Source: Amblyornis subalaris
Lineage: Eukaryota > Chordata > Aves > Passeriformes > Ptilonorhynchidae
Assembly (NCBI GenBank): GCA_018881555.1
Contig: JACAXG010000013.1
Span: 9,152,191-9,216,190 of the forward strand
Direction: 5' to 3'
DNA: 64,000 nucleotides
Shown here: one piece after another, positions 23,501-35,500 of the stretch
How the letters are laid out: every line of letters begins with the position of its first letter
How positions within the stretch are numbered: position 1 is the first letter of the stretch
Made by a program: the position numbers and the translations under genes
The notes under the pieces: model-generated
What the model saw: only the letters and a program-made list of their open reading frames with translations
Told to the model about the DNA's origin: nothing
Database searches by the model: none

Positions 23501-26500
23501 AAAGACAGACCCAGTGAGTGTCCTGTTACTGAATGGATGCCCTGCAATCCGTTAATAGCCCAGGAATGTCAATTCCTCCTTATTTTGGTGCCAGGCTTGT
23601 TTGACAGTTCTCATAAGCAATAGAAGAACCTTTAAGCAATAGAAGAACCTTTTCCACATTGCTAAATGGGTCTTTCAAATGCTCCAGCACTAATCTGATG
23701 GTGTGATCCATCAGCATGTTGGGATGCAAGCACTTTCCTCCCCTGGGGAGCTCTGTCAAACAGGAACATGCACTGCCAGGCTGGGAGAAACCACGGGGAA
23801 GCAATTTTTATCCAGCTGGTTACAGGTGGATCCTTGAGTGAATGAAAGTTGATTTCTCTGGAGCAGCCAACATGAAAAATTGTATCCTGACGGTTTGGGA
23901 ACATCTGTGTGCCTTTGGCCCATTTCCAAGTGCTGATGGCTTCTTGGCACAACCATGAAAGTTGGTCTTGTCATCCAAGCTTGGCAACCTCAGCCTCTCT
24001 CTTCTCCCTGGGGAGGCATTGGGGCATCTTGTCCTATCAAAGAAAAGCAAACATTAAAGTCTGCTTCTGGGAAATTGTTTCCAATTCTNCAATTTCCAGG
24101 TGACAAATTCTACAGCAGAGATTTTTTCCCACACATCCAAAATTATTTAGAGCCCTTCAGAAACGGAAAAGCCCTAGAGAACATATCCTCTGGAAGAAAA
24201 TTCTAAATCTGGGCATTANAAATGACAAGGGTTATACAAAACTCCAAGCCTTTTACATCAAAGCACAACATGGAAAACAGACCAGAGTGTTGATGCAACC
24301 TCTGGAAAAGGCTGAGTGTGATGTGCAAAGTCCTGCAGCAGCAGAAGATGGGCTCGTGGCTCACAAAGCATTGCTCTGGGAGAGTTTAGCTCAAGATGAT
24401 TTGCAAAATTTGAAATCTCTGGTTTGGATGGGAGAAGGGAAATGAGCTTCCTGNTTGTCCTATTTCTGTAACTCTGGGCATGTTTCTAAGAAAAGCACAA
24501 AATCAGAAACTGGCCCATGATTGCATTTGCAAATANAAAAAAANAAAGAAGAAATTCAAGAGAAACCTTCTCTATGCAGAATTTCTTATTTAGAAATAAA
24601 AATATCAACAAAAATGTGACTTGAAAAAATAATTGCTCTGCACTTGAACATCCACACAAACACACTGTGCCCTGCTGTATCTATGGCCTGGCTCCTTCAG
24701 TTTCCTACAGCTCCCATTTGTGCCTGGCCACTTTGCACTGACTCTGTACATGGCTGTGATGTCCNTGTCCAGCACTGACTTCAGTCTTTCCCATTTAGGA
24801 ATTTCCAGTGCTAGGACAGAGCAGAGTCACAGGCTCCTTTCACTCAGTGCTCTGCCCTGCACTCTGAAGTGCAGATCTCAAAATTAAGGATGATGCACAA
24901 AGGTAAAATACCCAAACCCTTTTAATACATCTTGAGCTTGTACTCGGAGTTGATAAAGTGTTTTCCTACCTGGTCTGCAGCACAAGTCTTCTCTGGGAGG
25001 TGGAGGATGAAGGTGTCTCCTCATGCTCAGCCTGATCCACTGGCCGAGCAGCATCAGAAGCTCCCAGCATCTTCTGTTGGCCCAAATGACCTGAGACCAA
25101 ATCCAGGATGCTTTGGGGTAGGACCAAGCATTAGGCAATNCCAAGAGCACAGGTGGATCTGGAAGAGCTGCTCCAGCAGTCCCTGGAGCATGGACCTTCC
25201 CCACAGGCAAGTGTAAAAGCAGTTTCCCAAGCAGCGATGCCTTGTGCATCTGTCCGTACAGCTTTGAGGGAGATGTTACAGAGGCCAAGTTCTCAAGAGT
25301 AGGAAAATCCTACAAGCTGAGGGAGGCCAGCATCTGGAGAGAGGAGAAAGCACTGCCTCTGCTAAGAACAAGCAGGAAAATTATGCTGTTCCTTTCAAAA
25401 AAAAAGAGGCCAGTGGCACATGAGTACCAGCACGGTGGGCACGAGCTCCTCCTCGACCTTCCCAGCACGTGGTGTCACAGGCAACACACAGTAAGAGGAG
25501 ACAGAGGTGACAAGAACCTTGGTGAGGCTGGGGACATCAGTGTACTTAGGCTGCAGAGAATGGCAAGCTGGGGAACAACATTTCAGGATTTTGGTTTTGT
25601 TTTAGGGGTTTTTTTTTAACAGCTGCAGAAGATAAATACCAATCAACCAAGTGCTTCACAACTACATAGCAAAATGGGAAACAGAAACATAGGTAGATTT
25701 TCAGACAACTAGAAAATCATACTCAAGNGTATGCCAGAGAATTCAATTGAAAAATAAATATATTGTTATTTTTAATTTGCAATCGACAGAAATGTATATA
25801 AGTATATATTCTTAAATATTAAATATGCATAGAAATATCACTGCCATGTCAATATAACAGCAAGTTTGCACATATTGAGGTGAAATTAATGATTAATTTC
25901 ATAATCTATTCTAATATTTGAAGATTAAAATGCCTCTTTTACCTGTAGTGCCACTAGTAAAACAGACAATTGACAGATCTTCTGGTCGAGGAGGCTAGAA
26001 ATACACAAGGAGAATAAGAAAATCACATCAATCAAATGCAGAAGTGTCAATGGTAGAGACTGTTGACACTGTAGAAACCTAAAGATCAAACCAATTATGT
26101 TTTTACTCTGACATAAAAAGCTTTCATTCCCCTCAGCAAATATAAAAAACATCATAAAACTCTTTTAATCAGGTTTCTTCAGTTGATGCAGACTCTATTC
26201 CTCCCTTATGCTGTGCTCCAGCTGCACTAAGGGCATGCTATNGTGTAAGAAGACTTTGATGGAATATTTGTCTTGCAGTTGGTACTTTCCAAGACACCAT
26301 CTATATCTGTAGATGTGTGGGACAACTTGAGATAATTTATTGATTTTCAGATCAATTCTGGAAAGAACTCCACAACAGGGGATAAGATTCTAAAGCTGCT
26401 GATTGCTCTGATTTCCAGCAGCTCTGTATTCTCAGCCATCATCCCATACATGTGCTATTTTGCGTCACAAATGTCTAAATAAACAGCTTGAACATCAGAA

Positions 26501-29500
26501 GCTGCTTTTGAGAGTTTTGTGTGAGTATGGTCAGCCAGTGAAAAATATCAAAGCAATTTTCCAAAAATATCCTCTATAAACACTGCCAAGTAGTGTTCCT
26601 GAACTATAGAAACCCTAGCAGAAAGCAAAGGGTACAGAGATGTTCCCCCAGTGCCAGCTGGGTAAGGCAGTGGAATTAGAGTGGCTTAACAATGGCATTT
26701 AATTACTGTGCCATTAACATGTTCAGCAGGGATGAGCTATCACAGTTAAGTGTTCCAGGTGGAGGGAATAAAGCAAATACTGCATATTGTTCCCTGTGAG
26801 GGTGGCTGAGGCACTGGCACAGGTTGCCCAGAGAAGCTGTGGCTGCCCCATCCCNGCAAGTGTTCAAAGCCAGATTGGATGGGGCTTGGAGCAACTTTGT
26901 CTAGTAGAAGGTGTTCCTGCCCATGGCAGTAGGTTGGAGCAAGATGAACTGTAAGGTCTCTTCTACTGCACTTGTAAGTGGGGAAAAGCAACATGANCAA
27001 CACTCACCACAGGCACGTGTCGACTCTCACGGCCACAGTCCTGGAAGAGATTAAAGCAACAAAAGTGATTTCCACTTTAATTCCTGCAGTGTAACCCACT
27101 TGCTAATGATCTGCAAACCACTAAGGGAGAGTGTGAGCTAGAGCAGACAAATTTGTAGCTGTCACTGAGGCCATCTTTTTTATCCTGAGTTTCTTTCCTT
27201 AACTGCAATGCCTTCCCTGGATTTCAAGTAGTGTTTGGGTTGGTTGAGCTGCATCCAGGGTGTTTCAAACAAGTGTGAGGCTGTAGGCTCACATGTAGGA
27301 GGACAGCATCTCAAATAACAACCCCCTTCCCAAGCTTAAATAGCAGCTGATAGAATATTTGAGGATAAAGGATTGGAATGTTGGCTCTGCTATCATCAAT
27401 GAATAACACCAAGAGGCGACTGCACCAAGCATCAGTATTATCAGCCACAAGCTGCTCTTTTGTGCTCTACAGACACTGAACCTGCTGCGTGGTTCACAAG
27501 TCCCTGTACATTTTACTGTCTTTTTACAGAAATTACAAAAAACAGTAAAAAGAAAGGGAGAGCAAACTCACCTCCACCTCCTGCATGGTCTGGATGCGAA
27601 CCCCACAGCGCTTCCCTCTCTCTATCAGCTCCTTCTCAAAGGGGTCCATCAGGATGATGGAGCTCAGGCCTGGTGTTTCTCTCCTTTCCACGTGGTCAAG
27701 GAGTATCCTGGCTTTTTCAGGCTTGTCACAAATGACCGTGGAAATGTCAGCTGGAAGAAAAGCAGCCAAACAAGCTGTTTGCAGTAAATCTTTTTTAATG
27801 CAAGACTCTGGCTCATAGCAAGCACTATATAGTTCTGATAGTCACTTCAGGCTACATCAGAAATCCCAGCATGTAACACACACTTCTCTTGAAAAATGAC
27901 AAAAAACGCAACCTTAGCTAACCTAAATCAATGCCAAAGCTGTAGCTGACATCTATGATTATTCTGGGATTCAGTTCAAAATACTAAAATTGGTCCTAGG
28001 CGAAAATAGGAGGCAAAATATAAAGCAGCAAAGGATTGGGTGGCCATGGAGTAATTTCCATATCCAGAGCAGCCCTATCCATGGCTATGCATGACTGGAC
28101 ACATGAAAAACGCAGCAAAGGCAACCCTAACTGAGCACAGGGACACACAGCTCCCCAGGAACCTCACCTGTTCCTGAATTCAAGACATTCAATGAGTGCA
28201 ATCACAATACCCCAGCCCTGGAAGTGTTCAAGGCCACGTTGGGTGGGGCTTGGAACAACCCGGTCTAGTGAAAGGTGTCCCTGCCCGTGGANGGGAGTTG
28301 AAACTAGATGAGCTTTAAGGTCCCTTCCAACCCAAATCATTCTAGGATTCTATGCTCACCTGTCTTTTAGAAGCAAAAAACGAACCATTCTGAGCAACAG
28401 AACTGAATTCTGAGAAGATCACGTCGGTTTTGGTTTTACCTGTGTTGACGATATACCGAATAGCTCCAGGACCTAAGGTGTCATACAGGGGAACCACCAC
28501 CATGGAGTAGGTGTAGCAAGCCAGCTCGGAGATGATCCACTGCAGGAGGGCATGGAAGCACAAAGGTGAGAAGGAGTCATGGNAGGAGATTTAACTTGAG
28601 AACAAGCTGACAAGCCGGGAATATTATTAATACAACATCAAGTGGAACTTAAAATCTCACCTCTGGACGGTTTTGAGCAAAGACCCCAATGAACTGCTTT
28701 GTGGATGGCTTGCAGCCCTGCTGCANAAGGCCTGAGCCCAGAGCTTCTGCTCTTTCAGCCACCTGGAATTTGGAGAGCAAAAAATAGATTAAAAAGAGGA
28801 CTATAACAATACCAAATTAAGCAAAGACTTATACAGGAAAGATCTCAGATTAGCGTATTTGCTATCTAAAAGTCCAGTTTTTATCTCATAACGAATCATC
28901 ATTAGTTGACTAGCAGTTGATGTCTGATTGGCAGCACACCGTGGCTCCAGAGTGCGCCAGTGCTGTTGTCAGGAGGAGGCTCATGGCATGGAGCCAGTCC
29001 CTGAAAGCTGACACACCCATGTAACGCCTGGGTGTGCCTGGGTGGGGACACCGGGAAGCCTCACACGGTGCACGAGCAACCTCCCGATCTAACACGTGCC
29101 ACACGGTGCCTGAGCAACCTCCTGGTCTAACACGTGCGCGGCGTGTTAGATGGGCAGCCCAACGCCCATCTTCTGTCGGGCAGGGGGAGAGGACGCGCGG
29201 GTGTCACCTCCAGCTCACCTCCTTGTAGGACAGCCACTGGTAGGGCTGCTTGGGCTTCCTGAACCCCAGGCAGGGGCCGTTCTCTGCAAGACACAAGCAG
29301 AGATGACGAGTTATGGGAGCAATGCCGGGAGTTAATGTGGGCCCGGTGCCACGCTCTGGGGATGTGGCAGAGCCCTCCAAGAGTAAGTGCATTGTCATTG
29401 GGGTTGGCTCTCACTCCTGGGGCAGCGCTCACAGCAAGCCCCAGCAAATTACACACACAAGTGCATCTGCTGGGAGACGAGCAGCTGGGATCCCCCAAAG

Positions 29501-32500
29501 AGGCTTCAATCCTCCCCGCTGACAGCAGCAGTTTGCCCCAAACAACCCCATTAAAAGACACTTCTCCAAAGGTCACATGAGCACTAGTGTCTGATGAGGG
29601 CCCCATCCCAAACACCAGGTCCCACTGCTTGCGCTGCCTTTTGATTAAAACACTTCAAAGTGAAAACTACTATTTTTAGCCCAGCCTACTGTGGAGGAGG
29701 GTAAAACAACANGCAGCAGTGCGTGACTGAATGAAATTTTGAAAAATTTGAATAATTTGCTAATGGTACCTACTTGCACAAGATCCATTCCTCCATACAC
29801 CTACTGAGTCATTTATTTACCCNTGTCCAATGGGGTGGAATATGTGCAGTTCCACTGGGTTTTTTAATGGTACCGAAAATAATAATCTGACTGTGAAATT
29901 GTTGTGTCCAATGAGGCAGGACATCATAAACAGCAGACACAGAAATCNTTATTATAGAGCAGGGAAGAGTCATTGTGACTTTTTGGAGTGGGAAGTGATG
30001 TCTCACAAGTGCCTGAGAGCTCTTTGATGGTACCATTGACCATATGGTTAGGACATCTGCATGGCCTAGTCCCCACCTCTGCTCCGAGGCCTCCTCACCA
30101 CTGTGCTCTCACCAGAGATGCTGAATCCCCTCCTGAAGACCTCGTACATGGTCCTGGCATCATCNTAGTAGTGTGTCAGCAGCTGTGGGCTGTCCCCGAT
30201 CACCGACCGGCGCGCCCCGGCCAGGCCCTGCGTGAGGCAAGNGGACACGAGGTGACACAGCCATCAGCGCTGCTTGAGGGGTGGGAGATGGGGAAACNCT
30301 CACCATAAAGCAGCACACTCCCCAAATGCCAGACGCCTGTGACCACCACCCNCCCCAAGACCCAAAGGGACGTGAGAGGGGGGATGCTGACCTCAGCACC
30401 CCAGGGACATGGAGAACCACCTGCCCAGAGAGGAGCACTTGACCCAGCTCATTGTGACAGGAGATCANTGATATTTCCCAAGGGGATTTAATAAGGAATT
30501 ATGGATCTGGAAGTAATGGAGTGGGGNTGTGCTTGGGGGAGCAACTGCTCTGGACTCCACAGGTCTCCAGGTCTGGCACCATGAACACCTCCTCAAGGAC
30601 ATCCAGACCAACATGAACAACAGAGTAAGGCAGAGGCCAGCCCCCAGTGCGTGGGCTCGGCAGGGGTGTTTTAGGAGTGGGCAGCCAGCGTGACAGTGAC
30701 CAAACTGGGACTGCACTGGAAGCCAGAAAAAAGCCTAACTAAAGCCCTAACCACAGGGAAAAACTGTCTTGAAAAACGTAAATTCCTCCCACCCTTTTAA
30801 AAAGCTTTTGGAATCAAAGACAATAATGTCTTAGAGGGAACATCACAAAAGGCTTTAAAAATTCTCATCCCACTTTCAGATATTAAAATAAGTGGAGACA
30901 ATTTTCAGAGATATTTCTGCTCTTTAAAACAGAGCAGCATCATTAAACTTTAAAGCCTTTTGCAAGCATAAAAATTAATAACTCTTTAGCCTCTGAGCAT
31001 GGGTTCAGATCTACTTTTTCTTACTATCACCAGGTTTGCAGCAACAAACTCAGCAATGGGCACACATGAGGAATGCCAGCTGATCTGGTCTTACCAGCTG
31101 TTGCCTTTCAGTGGTTTCTCCCATGTAATGGCAATGNCTGTAATTTTTGGCCATGGATGGTTAAGCAAAGCTAAGACCAAAATTTTACTGAAAATCTAAG
31201 AGAATAAATCAACGTGCTGTATATTCCAGTTTTCCAGTTTACAGAAAAAGGTGAATTAAGGGGTGAAGTGATCACTGGCACAGTGCATTTTGTGGTTGAT
31301 TTCAGGATCAAGTTGGGGAACTACCGAAACAAAAAAAAAATGCCTTCCTGGCATCCCCTGTGGACACAGACCTGTAGGAACAAGTCCAGAGGAGGCCACA
31401 AAGGTGATGAGAGGGATGGGACACCTCCCCTGTGAGGAAATGCTGAGAGAGTTGGGATTGTTTAGCCTGGAGAAGAGAAGGCTCCAGGGAGACCTTAATG
31501 AAGGGGACCTACAAGAGACCTGAAAAGGGACTTTTTACAAGGGCACATAGTGAGAGAACAAGAGGTAGTGGNTTNACACTGAAAGAAAGTAGGTTTAAAT
31601 TAGATGTTAGGAAGAAATTCTTCCCTGTGAGGGTGGNGGGGCACTGGCACAGCTTGCCCAGAGCAGCTGTGAATGCCACATCCCTGGAAGTATTAAAGGG
31701 CANGCTGGATGCGGCTTGGAACAGCCTGGTCTAGCGCCCACGGCAGGGGGTTGGAACGAGATGAACTTTAAGGTCCCTTGCAACCCAAACTGCTCTATGA
31801 CTTCCAGGCACGCAAACCTCGGNGAAAGCCAGCCAGGGTTGCCCTGGCCTCACCTCGACTTCCTCTGACTGCATGCGCAGGTCGCAGGGCGGCTTCACGG
31901 CCCTGGGCCGGCTGGCAAACCAGTAGGCGACGACGGCCGCGAAGGCACCGATGCCCACCAGCGCCGTGGCCGGCAGGTTGCGGAAGAACTGGCTGAGGTC
32001 ATCGAACTCGGGGAGCCGCAGGCTCCGCAGGATTTCCTGAGCCTGCATCTTCTCCACCAGCGAAACGGCAAACTCTGCAAGAGCCAGAAGGATGGGTCAG
32101 GTCGGGGGAGGTCAGGCCGCGGAGGGGCACGGGCAGCACGGGTCTCTGGGAAGGGGAGAACACGCTTTGCCTCGTCAGCCATTGCACACACCCTGCTCTG
32201 CTGAGCCATGGGGCTGCCTGCCAATAGCCACCCTAACTGAGGCAAACAGCATCTATGGAAGAGATAGGAGGAAGCATCCCTAGCAGGGTGGGCAGGAACA
32301 GCTCACTCCCTAAGGACAACAAAGTACCAGTGTACAGGAGGTGAAGCAGCTGCAGTTATCTGGAGCAGAGAGATGCTGGGAGAAGCTCTGAGATCCAGCT
32401 ATGACCNCTCAGGGCTGCCAGGAGCTTTCTCTGCCTTCTCTGAGCAGGACCATACAGACAGTCTGGTTGTGCTGGGCTCACAGAGTGGGAGCTGCTCCTG

Positions 32501-35500
32501 GGAAAGCCAAGGTCAAGCTGCAGATCAGGCATCGATCTAGACTCTGCTGCAGCAGGTTGCCTTGCTTTCCCCTTTTGCACACACAGAAACAGCCACCAGA
32601 GAGAAGGAGCCAGGCAGGTGGCTCCCTGATCCAGAGTGAGAGATCAGGCTGTCCCCAGGGGACTTGTGTTTGGGTGTTGAGTACACAAGGAACATTTTAA
32701 ATAACTCCTGTTTACAATGACNGCCTAGTATCAACTCTCCACTGGGGAGTCTTCGGTATCGGCCAGCTCTGTGAGGGACGAGCCAAGCAGGTGCTGCCCA
32801 GGGGGAATCCAAACAGTTAAGGTTTCCCACAGCTCTATTTATGACTTTATGAGAGTCAAGGTCTTAAAAAAAAAAGTTTTTCAGCCACATGAGCCCAGGC
32901 AGCCCCTTTCCTCTTGCCCTCTGGCCTCACTCCAGCTTGTGGAGCTACATGGCCACACTCCCATGAAGGGTCCAGGACTTCCCACACAATGGCACCACTA
33001 ACATTAACACAAACCAGCTTTTTTCCTCCTGGGAACAGTGTCTGGGCTGCACTGTCCTGAAGTCCCGAAGGTCAGGACTACCCTCTAGTAGCATTCTCCT
33101 GTGTTTGTGCCAAGTGCGCGCNGGAGCTGGCACAGGCCAGGTGGCAAACGGGGGGGCACCCCTCACACGAGGTTCTGGAGGAGGTTTGTAAGTTTGCACA
33201 AGAAAAAAGACAACATAACAAACAATTAACCTCACTCATTTTGGGGCTACAGAGGGGTTGAGGGCAGCAGTGAGGGGACAGTGACACAGAGCTCATGCTC
33301 AAGGCTATCTCCCTCCTAAGGGCTCTGGCCCAAACATCCCTCCAGCCCCATGCTGCTCCCTGGTGCTGGCCCNGCATCTCACAGCCACTTCTTCACTTCC
33401 AGAGAACTCCTGACTGTGCAAACCCTGTGGGACCACAATCAGCCTCCTCAAGAATGGCTGAACCACTCCAACGATCACACCCAGATGATGTTACTGGGCA
33501 ATACCCACACAGGAAGGAATTTTCTCCTGAGATCTGAGCATCTCCTCAGAAATCTCCATGTGTGATAATATACTGACTATATGGCTGCAATGATGTTAGG
33601 ATGAACTGTGAGGGTGGTGAGGCACTGGCACAGCTTGNCCAGAGAAGCTGTGGATTCCCGATCCCTGGAAGTGTTCAAGGACAGGCTNGATGGAGCTTGG
33701 AGGAACCTGATATATGGACCAGGTGTCCCTGGTCATGGCAGGGCGGTTGGAACTGGATGAGCTTTAGGGTCCCTTTCAAACCAAACCATTCTGGGATTCA
33801 ATGATTCTATGAATTGAGACAGAGTACTGATTTCTCCTCTCAAAATTTCTTAACACCAGAAAAGCAGCCTGACAAACACACTTTTACTACAAAAAGTGGG
33901 AGAGCTTAGCAAGGGAGCTATTCATTCACTGATGAATTGCCTATTTGTGCAAAAGCATTTCAGCAAGTCCCAATTAAGGCTGTCTGCTCCCAGAAACAGC
34001 CTGTCCCACCAAAAGCAGCCACCCAGTTTGCCATAGTTGCTGGTTACACTGAAATCTTGGGAATTACTCGCTCAACATCAGCCTGTAAGTGCTGCTTTGT
34101 ATCCGTCAGTGCAGTTAACTTGAAAGTGGAAAGCTGGGAAGGTGCCTGTGGGAACAGCACTGCCATGGGGGGATGCTTGGCTACAGCCACGTGCTTCTGT
34201 CCTGCTCAGCTGTGGGGATTGCCTGGGGAGAAGCAGGGCAAGGCCTTTATATCTGTCTGGGTACAGGGCATCCACGGACATCCAGAGCTCATAACATCAA
34301 CAAAAGGATCATGAGTCAGGGCTGCAAATTCTGTTCATGTTTGATTTTTGCACTACAGAGTTCACAAAACTTGNCTTTTGCAATAGTTAATCCTGGGTTG
34401 TGCATCCCAAAGTGATTCACGATGAGCCCATACTTGATCTGCTTAGAGCAGCCAACCTGCCTTGGGATGGTGGCCAGGAAAGGGGCCCAGGTGTGTTTGA
34501 GATGATCAGGGAGAACTGCCTTGCGTGCTCCCTATCCCTGTAGAAAAAGGGGTCAGAGATGCCTGGATCACAGCCTCCTCTGACGAGTCAAGACAAGCAG
34601 GTGAGCATCTCATGGTCACATGCTCTGCGAGTACATTTCTNATGTGATCAGGAAAGTGAAGAACAGTAATTTAAACCCAGCACAGCTGGGCTGGGTTACC
34701 CATCGGCAAGCAGCGTTGCACCCCAGAATGCACAGCCAGCAGCTGCTGCTGTCACCTCAGGCCCAAGATCAGCAGCAGGATGCTCTCCACACCCCTTCTC
34801 TCCATTTGTTACCTTTTTGCCCCCTTTTTGCTACCTCTTGGCCCCATTTCTGTTACCCGAGGTGGATCCACCACCCTGCTGCAGTGCATGTTCCCCNCAA
34901 GCAAGCAACCCTGGGTGCAAGTGAGCAGAGCACAGCATCCATGCCTGTGGCACATGGATACACCGANGTTTCCATTTGTTCCAAACAGGACTTCACATCA
35001 CTGGATTTCTAAAGTATTCCCATAGCAAAGAAAGGAGAAATAAATATGCAAGGATGGACAAAAGGAAGTGTTTTGGAGGAAGGAAGAAGTGCTGGAGAGG
35101 TGCCAGGAGAGCACAGCCATGGGTGAGAGGTGGGGGTGCCTGGCACAGGGGAACTTCCCAGCTTGGGTCTGAGCTGAGCAGGGCTCCTGCAGCCTCTGGG
35201 CAGCCAGCAGTGACACGGGGCTCCGGATCACCCTCCAGCCTGTGTTCACAGTAATCACCCCCGGGACAGGGCTTATTTATTTATTTTGGTAACAAACGGC
35301 TCTATTGTGCAATTTAGTTTTTATCTTTTCCTGNTGGAAGTGATTCTGTAACTCCAGTCAATGGAGTTTCAGTGACATAAGCCAGTGTGGGAACAGCCTC
35401 AGACTACTGGTGTATGCCTAATGCAATTAAAATTTTACTGGTCCTGTGCAGCCATGCAGTTCACATCCTTCCTACCATTCCATTAGTGCCTTCTTGGGAA

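Larger units (their letters stand above)
21011..25942 (-). other. ACSL6 intron 9
   Basis: 4.9 kb with one CR1 copy (about 22938-23066) and a small direct duplication at 23614-23652. The open frames on both strands (up to 156 codons at 22808-23278 minus) are partly CR1-derived. Confidence 0.75.
27041..28439 (-). other. ACSL6 introns 6 and 7 (interrupted by exon 7)
   Basis: Contains one CR1 copy at about 28208-28354. Otherwise no recognised element. Confidence 0.75.
28763..30112 (-). other. ACSL6 introns 3 and 4 (interrupted by exon 4)
   Basis: Contains a 38-bp two-copy tandem repeat and a short palindrome at 29062-29150, just before exon 4 on the donor side. No CR1 copy was recognised. Confidence 0.75.
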
